Source: Corylus avellana (taxonomy: Eukaryota > Streptophyta > Magnoliopsida > Fagales > Betulaceae). Taken from it: a DNA stretch of 64,000 nt. Made by a program: the position numbers and the translations under genes. The DNA is taken from NCBI RefSeq assembly GCF_901000735.1, contig NC_081546.1, forward strand, positions 29,221,900 through 29,285,899, written 5' to 3'. Below, piece after piece: positions 13,501-24,300 of this stretch. How positions within the stretch are numbered: position 1 is the stretch's first letter; each line of letters begins with the position of its first letter. Below the pieces are notes generated by a model. It was not told the DNA's origin and did not search any database. It was given only the letters and a program-made list of their open reading frames with translations.

Positions 13501-14828
13501 TAAGATACTACAGACACAAATTTAGGGGTATTATTATCATTTACAGAAACCATGTGAGGTGAAAAACCATAGATCATCAATTCAAATATTTACGTAAATG
13601 TGGCCCCATTCTGCCCTACAATATCAACAAAACATGACATGTTCCAGAACACTTTTTGGCAAAGCAGTCTGTCTTATTCGTACATATGAAGGGCAAGATA
13701 GTAATTCCAGTCCACCCATTTAAAAGAAAAATCAACAATAATATCATACAAGGAAGTTGCGCCTAATGCCAATATATGGCATGCATGACATGTGAGGATT
13801 TTCCCATGAATGTGTGGAAAACAAGTAGGACCCACAAGCACATGTGGCCCGTTTTGATTGGCCTAAAGCAACGACTGTGTAGAAGGGTCATGCAATCGGA
13901 GCATTGGATTGGAATTAGCAAAGTGCAGAACTACTTGGTTGGACAGGTTGACCCGTGCACAAATTGCAGCAATTCTAGCATGCAAGCGGATCCGATCCGG
14001 GAGTATTTGATCACCTTTTGACCAATTCAGCCTCTATTTTGCAAAAATTCAATTTTTTTTTTTTAAAAAAAAATTCTTTTTAGTCTATGCTTAACATGAA
14101 GTTAGCTAAGCCCCTGCATGCATTGCCACAAAACGCAGAAGTATCAACAGCAACTAGAAATTTAAAGGTACAGATCAACAAGGCCACGCCTTTCTATCAC
14201 ATCCATATACATACACAACAAATACAACAAGAACAATAGGGGACACATAATGCATTCTTGAGGAAAATTATTTGGAAAAAAAAAAAACGCGCAACAACAA
14301 CAACAACAGAGGCTGATCATTATTACAGCACACCGCAAAAAGCCATTGACCTCTACAATTGACAACAAATTGTTTTAATTAATTAAATAAAAAAGCAATC
14401 AAAGCCAGCCCACACCCAGAAAAAGTAAATATTAATCAGATTCACAGAAAGGGACGGTAAAAATAGCGAGCAAACATTTAAAAACAGAAAAGAAAAGAAA
14501 AGCAATTCCCTGTTTGGTCTCCAAGAAAACAAAAGAATACAGAAGGCAAAGATCAAGTTTTAAATCCTTCTCCTTTTTTCAAATTCTATCCCTTTCTTGG
14601 TAAGGTTAGCTCAGCCAAGGAATTCTCCGGCATCCAAATTACTCGATTTTTACCCAAATTATAAGTTTTAAAGCTTCAAATTTTAATTCCTTTCTTTTCT
14701 TTTCCTCCTCGGGAACCAATCAGAAAGTGCAGAGAATTTCGGAGGATTGGAGTACCGGGAGGAGCTGGGTCGACGTCAGACGATTTGACGGCTGGTGCGG
14801 ACGCTTTTCTTTTCGATTTGCGAGGCAT
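7552..14828 (-). CDS. DCN1-like protein (cullin neddylation, DCUN1 domain)
   Basis: Nine exons were assembled by eye: 14756-14828, 12145-12223, 10594-10668, 10464-10500, 8783-8866, 8606-8666, 8329-8435, 8158-8223 and 7552-7647. All phases agree and give 225 residues. The protein starts MPRKSKRKAS, a basic tail, and has no UBA domain, so it resembles the DCUN1D4/5 class. The PONY/DCUN1 domain follows, with recognisable PEGIEALCSDVGV, ILMLAWKM, YFSKDEWRTGL, FYAYAFQYCL and WAVIVDNFVEWLR. Family members act as scaffold E3s that help transfer NEDD8 to cullins. Introns 1 (2.5 kb) and 4 (1.6 kb) are enlarged by repeats. The exon 1 to 2 junction is the least certain; another small exon between them cannot be excluded. 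Confidence 0.88.
10020..10330. repeat. GC/CpG-rich insert in DCN1-like intron 3
   Basis: A CpG-rich block interrupts the AT-rich intron between 8867 and 10463, at its high-coordinate end. GTCGCAGTTCCA-like motifs recur at about 10035, 10097 and 10166, 62-69 bp apart, and the block contains the palindrome GCGATCGATCGC. It looks like a fragment of a repetitive element. Open frames across it have no recognisable product. Confidence 0.45.
12695..13084 (-). mobile_element. Solo LTR of a copia-type retrotransposon
   Basis: A 390-bp element begins TGATGCA and ends TGCATCA, a perfect 7-bp terminal inverted repeat. It is flanked by the 5-bp duplication CATCT at 12690-12694 and 13085-13089. On the minus strand its body matches the LTR at about 63373-63770, including the repeated TTTTATTAGGGTTAGGG-type segments and the terminal CTGCATCA. 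No internal domain is present, so it is a solo LTR left by recombination. It sits in intron 1 of the DCN1-like gene, in the gene's sense orientation. Confidence 0.88.
13273..13449. mobile_element. hAT-type MITE
   Basis: A 177-bp foldback element with termini GATAAATGTTA and, on the other strand, GAGAAATGCTACA. The 10-bp sequence TTATATTTAA flanks both sides (13263-13272 and 13450-13459), which contains a possible 8-bp target duplication. It belongs to the same family as the element at 61878-62147. It lies in DCN1-like intron 1. Confidence 0.7.
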
Positions 14829-15227
14829 CTCCGTGGATAGATCGCAACCGTTTGATCAGATGACCGAATCTGACACCACAGTAGTCAAGAACCCTAATCG
14901 GAAGAGACAGATATAGAGAGAGAGAGGGAGAGTGACTGAGTGTGCGAGTGAGAGCATGAGTGAGAGGTTTGGGGGGGAATTTATAGTGTGCGGATTTCAA
15001 GTACAGATGAGAAGGAGAAAGAGAACGTCGGTGAGGTACTTTTTTCGAAAGCGACACGCGCGCTCTGGCACGTGAAACCTATAATACTGTAGTCTGTAGA
15101 GCTGTGAGCCGTGAGGACTGGGATTCCCGGTCCTTGGGTCTGCGCCTGGGCCTGGCCTGGCCTGCTCCGTTTAAGGAGTATGATTTGGATCTCTCTGTCA
15201 TTGCCTTTTTCTAAAGAGGGGTAGGGT

Positions 15228-15478
15228 TAGGGATGGTAATTTGTCTCTGTATGTGATTAGAGTCGTATTAATGTATGAATATAAGATTATATAGGTTAGA
15301 CTTTTTAACAATAACTCGTTAATTTGTGTTGGGTTCATATCAGGTTTGAGCCATGTCAAAATATGAATATAAAACTATATAGATCAACTATAAACCCATC
15401 AATTTAATTAAATAGGTCGAACATCTCGACTCTAACCCGCTAATTTCATTTCAGAATTGTAAGTCGTGATAACAAGTA
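15228..15478. mobile_element. MITE-family remnant (AACCCGCTAATTTCAT family), copy A
   Basis: Segments with ATATAAAACTATATAGATCAA, CTAACCCGCTAATTTCAT and GTAAGTCGTG are shared with copies at 25557-25710 and 32792-32957. This copy seems to contain two partial units in tandem. It has no coding capacity. Confidence 0.5.
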
Positions 15479-15632
15479 AGCCTTAAGCTAAAGTAATAAG
15501 TAATTCTATAAATTTTTTTTAAGTCATTCAAAAAATAAGATAATTTTAAAAAATCATCATTTAATCAAAATTCATAAAAAGTCATGATTAAAGAAGACCC
15601 CGGTCCGCATAAACGTTCTTAGAAATTTTTTA

Positions 15633-15795
15633 TGGGCCTTTGGTATGCAGGCCCAGTACTTCTTGTACTATTAGCCTCTTTAATACCCGGAACAGGCCCA
15701 ACTCTTCCAACCCAAAAAGAAAAGAGAAGAAGAAAGCTCGCTACTATAAAGTGCGAGATTTCACGAATTAGGGTTTCCTGCAATCGATAGGGTTT
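15633..15795 (+). promoter_or_regulatory. eL39 promoter: site II elements and telo-boxes
   Basis: Three TGGGCC or GGCCCA site II-type elements are at 15633, 15650 and 15695. A TATAAA-like sequence is at 15745-15750. Telo-box-like TTAGGGTTT occurs at 15768-15776 and TAGGGTTT at 15788-15795. This combination is well known in plant ribosomal-protein promoters and supports growth-linked expression. Confidence 0.75.
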
Positions 15796-15840
15796 CCTTC
15801 TGCAGCTCGTCCCTCTCGGCCCCGACCTCGCACAGTGAAA

Positions 15841-16257
<417 letters not shown>

Positions 16258-17077
16258 TGAGACTGAAAGATTTGGATTTATCAGTTGTGAACTCCTGAGG
16301 AGATTTTGAAGTTTATTTGGTATCTCAAGTAATGGGTTAGACTTATTTTTGGTTCAATCCGATATTTTTGTTACGGCTCTTTGTTTTTACCCCCAATTTT
16401 TTCATTGGGTTTCTGCTATCTAGTTTCAATTGGGTGATTTGATTATGCTGGTGGGTGCGTTTTGTGTGTTGTGCCTTGTTTTTCGGCGCTAGAGCTGTTC
16501 CAGTTGCTCTGAGCCCAAATGACTTACTTATTATATATGCTGCCTATTCAGAGAACTTACAGTCTGGATAGATTTTAACTCTGAAGAAAAAATGGTTTCG
16601 TTAGTTTGGCGTTTGATCATAGTTTAGATGGACTTCTGTCTGGTTCTCTAGTGTTGTAAAGTTTCATAGAAGGGCAGGAGCTTGTTCAGCAATTTCTCCG
16701 AACTCTATATGATGGACGAGATATACTTTGGCTTTTGCCTGTTATTCTTTCCCTCGTTCTCTCCCAATTGCTTAGCAGATATTCAGAAGATGTTGGCAGG
16801 TCCTAAATGCTTGTTTATAGTAAACAATTATGGGTTGGAGAGGGAGGAAAGGGGTAGGTCTTTGTGATTGGCATAGTGCATTTACAGAACAAGGGGGTAG
16901 GTCTTTGTTATTACCATAAAATGGATGATTCTTGTTGGTGGTCCCTTAATGGACGGTAGTGGAATGTTTGTAGGCAAGCTAATACTAGTGTTTTGTGGCA
17001 AGTAGAGGATGGAAGGATGCATTGTAATTTAGGGCATTTTAGAGCATTCCCAGACTCCCCACAGCAGACTCCCTAAA

Positions 17078-17248
17078 GAGTAATGGTAGTTTCCATCTTG
17101 TTATTCTCCTAAAATTCTCCTAAAGCTAATGTGGCTTTTAAAATCACAATTGAATTAAAATTCAAGTGTGATTTATCTAAAATTTAATGGTGATTTTAAA
17201 AGTTACATCAACTTTAGGAGGATAAAAAGATGGTACCTAGCATTACTC
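17078..17248. mobile_element. Mutator-type MITE with 9-bp target duplication
   Basis: A 171-bp foldback element with termini GAGTAATG and CATTACTC and long imperfect inverted arms through CTCCTAAAG. It is flanked by the perfect 9-bp direct repeat CTCCCTAAA at 17069-17077 and 17249-17257. A 9-bp duplication is typical of Mutator-like elements. It has no coding capacity. Confidence 0.8.
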
Positions 17249-18683
17249 CTCCCTAAATGAGCCTCAACCATGAGGATTACTACAGTGGAATCCAAAGTAT
17301 AGGGTTTCACTATTGCAATCCTCATGATTATTAAAATAAAAAAATGTTTCTCTCTCCTCTCTCTTCTCTCTTACAATTCTCTCTCCTCTCATATATATAA
17401 TATAATTCAAAAAAAACAAATATTTTAATAATATAAGAAATGATTAAGGGAAGCTATTGGGGTGTATTTTGACATAGGGAAGCAGAAAGTAGTTTGAATC
17501 CTTAAATGTAGGAAAAATGACGAGGAAGCTACTGGGAATGCAAATATGTGAGAAAAGAGGCTTTTTGGGAATTGCGGTCAAAGTCTTTCAAAGAAGCTAT
17601 TAGGGCATTGATGTCTAAGGTGAGCCTTATCCATAGCTTACACTGCCTAAAAGTTTTGATTGTATGAGTCAAAACAATACAATCCGAGAGAGTTTAGGAG
17701 TAGCATGATTTGCAATTGTATGGTTAGAAGATCATCTTCTTATCAAAAAAAAGATCATCTTCTTTACGCTAATGGATCAGTTGGTTCCTACTATTTCATC
17801 AGCTTACCCTGGTTATTTTGTATGAATTATGCTATTTTATGTTTCTTAGAAGCTTTGTCAATACATGCAGGTGATTTTTCAGCTAAGCTTTATTTGGTGT
17901 TGAAAAATATGGATTGGTCTCTCTTGCTATTTCTTCAGGTAGACTGTAATATCAAAGCTTTTTCAAAGGATGTGGAACTTGTGTAATTGTTAATGCAGGC
18001 ATTATTGGGTGTTTGAGACAGTTTTGGTTAGGACAAGAAATAGCGTTGGTGTTGGCTATATATTTGGGTTTGACATGTGTCAATAAACATGTGAGATGTA
18101 CATGTTTTTTTAATAACAGTGACAAAATTAGAATAAATTTTATTAAAAACTCATGTCACTTGTTATTAAAAAAATGGCTACATGTTATTTTTATAGACTA
18201 GGTTGAAAGAAATTTTTTCAACCTAGTTTGGAGGAAAACTTTATCCAAATAATTAATTGCACCCAATCTTTTTCCTTCAAAACCATATCCGAGCAATGGG
18301 ACCTATAACTCACCAAATGCTTAAGGTCACATTTCAGCTGTTTGGAAAGACAACTAGAAAACTATTTTCAAAGAATAAAACACTAAAACCTTGTTTCTAT
18401 AATGGCAATAAAATAAAATAAAAAACATTGATTAAAACATATTTGCTAATTCTTAGTGAAAGGATTGAGAAACTAAAAGCCATGATTCTACTACTCGTAC
18501 GGCTTTGATTCAGGTTCCTTGCTTGAGCACACAGGAGACAAGTTGAGTGTTAAGCATTTCCAATTACAGGAGACAAGTTGATTTGGGTTCCTTGCTTGTG
18601 TTTTATGTACATTGGATACATGACTTAAGCCTTGCTCTTCTTGGACAACTTGGAGACATCACGTCTTCCAATATGAGAGTATT

Positions 18684-18925
18684 AAAGCATGTTTGAAATT
18701 GTATTCGATAAATAGAGTTTTTAAGTCAAGAAGCGTTTTTTTGACAAAAATTTTATTTTTAAGTTTTTTTCAAAAGCATGTTTTGGCAAATTTTAAAGTA
18801 AAAAAGTCAAAGTACTTTAAAAATTTTTTATCAAACAAGCCAGCTTTTGGTTTAATACAACTTTTTATGTATTAAAAATATTTTTTACCATACATAACGC
18901 AACTTTAAACAATCTCTTAAATATC
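18684..18925. mobile_element. MITE-like element, GTTTGAAATTG-type termini
   Basis: The left terminus GCATGTTTGAAATTG and right terminus (reverse strand) GATTGTTTAAAGTTGCG form degenerate inverted repeats like those of the elements at 3960 and 54859. The core is A/T-rich and non-coding. Boundaries are approximate. Confidence 0.4.
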
Positions 18926-19196
18926 TCTAAAATGACTCTTAACTTTCCACTTCTAGCTTGTGTCATGTGCATACCGGACACATGACACAATCTTTGCTTT
19001 TCTCAGACAACTTGGAGAAAAGGCAAGTGTTTTGATTAGTGTTTTATTCTAAAAGTTATCCTTCTATTATTTTTAGCACAAGAATTAAGAAAACTATCCT
19101 AATGATTGCTGTTTAAAAGTGTTTTTATTTTTATCCTTTTTAACGGAGAGGAAAAAAAAAAATGAAATCAACTCTAAACAACATGGCCGTTGATTT

Positions 19197-19235
<39 letters not shown>

Positions 19236-19424
19236 TGCAAATGAAATATTATTTGGTGAGGCACCTCTAACAAGACTTCAATACAAACATTACAAATGTA
19301 ACATAAAATCTAACACCATCCAAAAATGTGCCTAATAAATAACTCGCTTGAATATTTTTTGGCACACGGCCATAGAAAAAAGTTGAAAAAAATGATGATT
19401 TTTGAGACAGACTAGTGAATGGCC

Positions 19425-20707
19425 TGCTTAGAAAAATGCTATGAGATTGCGATTGCAAAAGATGTCACAATCACTGGTATCATTAACGGGTTAAGTTGTC
19501 TCAAGTTGTTTTATGACATCTCTCTTACGAGCCACCATGGGTTCGAATCCACTTTACCACCCACTGATGGGGTGGCATTTACCACGTGGGTGGATATCAA
19601 GTGCATTTATAAGATGTCCACAAATACCAATTGCGACAATTTCGCAAACTAATAGGGTTATTTGATAATTAAAAAGGCAAAACAAAACAAAAAAACAACT
19701 AATAAAAAACATATTTAACCCTAAAAAATTTCTCAAACCATACTGCTTAGAAAAACGCAATGAGATTGCAATTGCAAAAGATGTCACAATCACTGGTATT
19801 GTTAACGGGTTAAGCTGTCTCAAGTTGTTTTATGACATCTCTCCTACGAGCCACCATGGGGTCGAATCCACTTCACCACCCACTGATAGGGTGGCATCTG
19901 ACCACGTGGGTGGATATCAAGTGCATTTATAAGATGTCCACAAATACCACTTGCAACAATTTTGCAAACTAACATGGTTATTTGATAATTAACGAGGCAA
20001 AACAAAACAAAAAAACAAGTAATAAAAAACATATTTAACCGTAAAAAATTTCTCAAACCATACTGCTTAGAAAAACGCTATAAGATTGCGATTGCAAAAG
20101 ATGTCACAATCACTGATATCGTTAATGGGTTAAGCTGTCTCAAGTTGTTTTATGACATCTCTCCTACGAGCCACCATGGAGTCGAATCCACTTCACCACT
20201 CACTAATGGGGTGGCATCGACCACGTGGGTGGATATCAAGTGCATTTATAGATGTCCACAAATACCACTTGCGACAATTTTGCAAACTAATGTGGTTATT
20301 TGATAATTAACAAGGCAAAACAAAACTAAAAAACAAGTAATAAAAAACATATTTAACCCTAAAAAATTTCTCAAACCATACTACTTAGAAAAATGCTATG
20401 AAATTGCGATTGCAAACGATGTCACAATCACTGATATCGTTAACGGGTTAAGCTGTCTCAAGTTGTTTTATGACATCTCTCTTACGAGCCACCATGGGAT
20501 CGAATCCACTTCACCACCCACTGATGAGGTGGCATCTGACCACGTGGTGGTTATCAAGTGCATTTATAAAATGTCCACAAATACCACTTGTGACAATTTC
20601 GCAAACTAACGTGGTTATTTGATAATTAACGAAGCAAAAAAAAAAAAAAACAAAAAAAAAAAGTAATAAAAAACTTATTTAACCCTAAAAAATTTCTCAA
20701 ACCATAC
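19425..20707. repeat. Four-copy tandem array of a ~320-bp SINE-like unit
   Basis: Units begin at 19425, 19744, 20064 and 20382 with TGCTTAGAAAAA or TACTTAGAAAAA, giving periods of 319, 320 and 318 bp. Each unit contains GTCACAATCACTG, a TTAAGYTGTCTCAAGTTG segment, CCACCATGG, a TCGAATCCACTT segment, ACCACGTGG and an A-rich tail ending TTTCTCAAACCATAC. Copy 1 has GGTTCGAATCC at 19540-19550, an exact RNA polymerase III B-box consensus; the others have one or two changes at its start. The unit therefore looks like a tRNA-derived SINE that has been tandemly amplified. Copies remain about 90% alike by eye. Confidence 0.75.
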
Positions 20708-21226
20708 GATATTTTAATAACCAAATAAATAGTTATTAAAAAATAAAAAACACCAAGTAAATAGTTGGTCTTGATCTGTTTTTCATCCTCGTTCTCAGAT
20801 GACCGTACAAGATAGCAAAGTGGAAGCATACAAATCAGCCTCCATAATTAACTTTTAACCAAAAATGGCCGTAGACTTTGGTGAGCCACATAAGAAGAAG
20901 ACACCCACAAACCCTTCCGAGGAACCCGAACCGGCACGTAACCGGTCAACTGCAGTAGCAATAAACGGGTAATCATGAGTTGCCATTAACCCTTTCGTAG
21001 CTTCCCTCGCTTCCCTCTCCAACGTTCATTATAAAGCAACAGCCGCGCATTTGATACTCAGGTTATTGCTGTCATCTTGGGGGCAACGAATCTCATTCCT
21101 TTTAGCTCTCTTTCTTTCTCTTTTCTCCTGTATCTTTGGATGGAGGACGAGGAGGCCTAGATCAATACAGGTCTCTCTCACAGAAAGAAGAAAGAAAGGG
21201 GAGCTTTCCTTATATATACATTATAC

Positions 21227-21265
<39 letters not shown>

Positions 21266-21354
21266 TAGAGAGAGAAAACAAAGAAAACCCAGAAGAGAGA
21301 CGTCACCATCTTCCTTGAACAACCACTTGTTCTTTTTGGTTTTCATCTTTCATC
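20708..21354. promoter_or_regulatory. Promoter and 5' UTR of the H+-ATPase gene
   Basis: This interval between the repeat array and the ATG should contain the promoter and leader. A (TA)n tract followed by a (GA)n tract lies at about 21222-21276. A short upstream reading frame is listed separately. No transcription start can be fixed from sequence alone. Confidence 0.5.
21140..21160 (+). promoter_or_regulatory. Possible uORF (MEDEEA) in the H+-ATPase leader
   Basis: ATGGAGGACGAGGAGGCCTAG encodes six residues and stops 194 bp before the main ATG. Some plant H+-ATPase genes carry translational uORFs in long leaders, so this may be functional if it is transcribed. That is not shown here. Confidence 0.35.
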
Positions 21355-24300
21355 ATGGTGGCCGAAGAGCTCTCCTTGGAAGATGTCAGGAACGAGACTG
21401 TTGATCTTGTAAGCAAATGGCATACTTTCTTTTCCCATTATTACTTTCCTTTCATTTGGATATGTATCTTTTCTTTTCTTTTTCTTTTTTTGAGTTGGAT
21501 TTTGTTTTCATGAATGATGAAAAACTCAATATGACTCAAATAAGCCAAATGGGTAGTCTTTATTTTGTATGTTTTCTCCGCCACCAAACAGTTCTCATAC
21601 ATTTCAATCGTGAAAAGTTTCATCGAGCAGTTCTTGCTTCCCGCTAGTTTTATTCATATATTGGTTGGATTTTCTCATTTTTTTGTTCTTTATTTTTTCC
21701 TCAAAAGATTTGGGACAACGTGAACTTGGAATTTAGATTGCGTTTGGTACTTTAATCTTGCGTATTAAAAATGTAATTTTAAACCAAATTACAGAAAAAT
21801 ATGTATCATTATAAAAAATTTTATTTTTAAATAGTAAGAAAGTGGTGCATTTTTTAAAATTCACGATTTTAAAGGTTAAACTCTAATTCTAAAGGTTAAA
21901 CTCCGATTTTAAAGTTCAAATTAAAATTTTAACAGAATGTTTAATTTTTTTTTGAAAATAGCCTCTTCAAATTGCACGATCCTATTTGATCAGAGAATTT
22001 TTTTCATAACATTTGACTTAATTTTAATGTTTTTGGTGCTAATGGTAATAATGAGTTGTTAATTTGATGAATTGGGTGTGCAGGAACGAATTCCGATTGA
22101 GGAAGTTTTTGAGCAGCTGAAATGTACAAGAGAGGGTTTGACAGAGGAGGAAGGCCAGAAGAGGCTACAAATCTTTGGCCCGAACAAGCTTGAGGAGAAA
22201 AAGGAGAGTAAACTCCTCAAGTTCTTGGGCTTTATGTGGAATCCCCTATCATGGGTCATGGAGTGTGCTGCTATCATGGCCATTGCTCTGGCCAATGGAG
22301 GGGTAACACTCACAATTTTCCCTCCCTCTCCCTTTCTATCCCTCTCAATTATTAACAATCCTCTGAACAATTCAGGGCAAGCCACCGGACTGGCAAGACT
22401 TCCTTGGTATTGTTGTGTTGCTTGTCATCAATTCAACGATCAGCTTCATTGAAGAAAATAATGCAGGCAATGCTGCGGCTGCTCTGATGGCAGGCCTTGC
22501 GCCCAAAACCAAGGTACATATGTTCATTCATTTACATTCCCACAACTTACACTTGCTGCTTCCTTTGATGTTAAATGTAATATGTAAAACTAAGTTTGTG
22601 TTAAATTAGTACTTATCTCTTAGTATAAAAGGTTAAGTTAATAGAAAACAGTAAATGGAGGCCAAACACTTGAGGTATTTAATTAAAATAAGAGGTGAAT
22701 AACGGAAACAAAGTTTAAACTTCTAAAAGTTTAAGCCGAAAAAAAATAGTAATTTTAATCATTTAATTAATATTCTAACGATTTGCAGGTGTTGAGGAGT
22801 GGAAAGTGGAGTGAGCAAGATGCAGCAATGCTGGTACCAGGAGATTTGATCAGCATCAAGTTGGGAGATATTGTCCCTGCTGATGCCCGTCTCCTGGAGG
22901 GTGATCCTCTCAAAATCGACCAGTCTGCTCTCACTGGTGAATCCCTGCCGGTCTCCAAGAACCCTGGTGACGAGGTCTTCTCTGGTTCCACCTGCAAACA
23001 AGGTGAGATTGAGGCTGTTGTTATCGCCACCGGCGTCCACACATTCTTTGGCAAGGCCGCTCACCTTGTAGATAGCACCAACCAAGTTGGTCACTTTCAA
23101 AAGGTATACTGGCTAGTACTTATGTACAGCCCAATTTATAGCATACTATATTAGATGATTCATTTGAAGTCCTTCAGGACTTTTTTTTTTTTTTTTTTTT
23201 TTTTTTGTGGAGTAATTTTTGGTGGTTGTTGATGATTTGATCAGGTGTTGACAGCCATTGGTAACTTCTGTATCTGCTCTATTGCGGTGGGCATGGCGAT
23301 TGAGATTGTGGTGATGTACCCCATCCAACGGAGGCCATACAGAGAGGGTATTGACAACCTGTTGGTACTTCTCATTGGAGGTATTCCAATTGCCATGCCA
23401 ACGGTCTTGTCCGTGACTATGGCTATTGGGTCTCACCGCCTGGCACAACAAGGTGCCATCACCAAGAGGATGACAGCCATTGAGGAGATGGCAGGGATGG
23501 ATGTGCTCTGCAGTGACAAGACTGGGACTCTCACTCTCAACAAGCTTAGTGTTGACAAGAACCTGATTGAGGTTGGTGACTTAAAAACTAAATCGTATAT
23601 AATTTTCTAGAGGATAATAATCGGTGACCATTTTTTAGACCAGTGCTTATCCTGGGTGTACTTTTTAACTGTAGGTGTTTGTAAAGGACCTCGATAAGGA
23701 CAATGTAATCTTGATGGCTGCTAGGGCTTCCAGGGTTGAAAACCAGGATGCCATTGATGCTTCCATTGTTGGGATGTTGGGTGACCCCAAGGAGGTATGA
23801 AATTCCGTTCCTCTTTTTGGTGGATGCATTTTATCCAAGTTAATTACTTCCTATTCATTTTAATGTAGTAACTGTGGGCTTTGCAGGCAAGAGCAGGGAT
23901 CACTGAGGTGCATTTCTTGCCCTTCAATCCTGTGGGTAAGCGCACTGCAATCACCTATATTGACAATAATGACAACTGGCACCGAAGCAGCAAGGGTGCT
24001 CCTGAGCAAGTAATTAGAGAATCCCTCCTTCTTGAACAATTATAGCATTTGAATTCAGATATCCAGTAAAACACACTTTCAGTAACGTTTATTTCCTTTC
24101 ACATATGATTTCTAACTATTTTACTTGTGTACCAGATTCTTGAGCTTTGTGACGTAAAGGGGGATGTGAAGAAGAGAGCACATGAGGTTATCGACAACTA
24201 TGCTAACCGTGGTCTTCGTTCCTTGGGAGTTGCTCGACAGGTAGATTAGTTAACAGCATATAACTTCACGATTTTTGTCATCCAGGAGTAAAATAGGTTA

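Larger units (their letters stand above)
14829..15840. promoter_or_regulatory. Divergent promoter region, DCN1-like / eL39
   Basis: About 1 kb separates the divergent start codons. The DCN1-like side has a GA-rich tract at about 14912-14960. Between about 15228 and 15478 lies a decayed repeat with TATATAGRTCAA and TAACCCGCTAATTTCAT motifs, also found at 25557 and 32792. The eL39 side carries the promoter motifs listed separately. Confidence 0.5.

Noticed and set aside
14776..15057. A 93-codon minus-strand frame over the DCN1-like start
   Set aside because: It is a different frame from the MPRKSKRK start, which joins in phase to the rest of the gene.
19540..19550. GGTTCGAATCC as part of a real tRNA gene
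   Set aside because: No cloverleaf could be drawn around it; the anticodon arm and acceptor stem are missing, so it is only a SINE-type B-box.
19554..20829. Repeated small minus-strand frames beginning MRNFLRLNMFF and similar
   Set aside because: They recur because the underlying DNA is a tandem array; they read through the A-rich tail of each unit and have no recognisable protein family.
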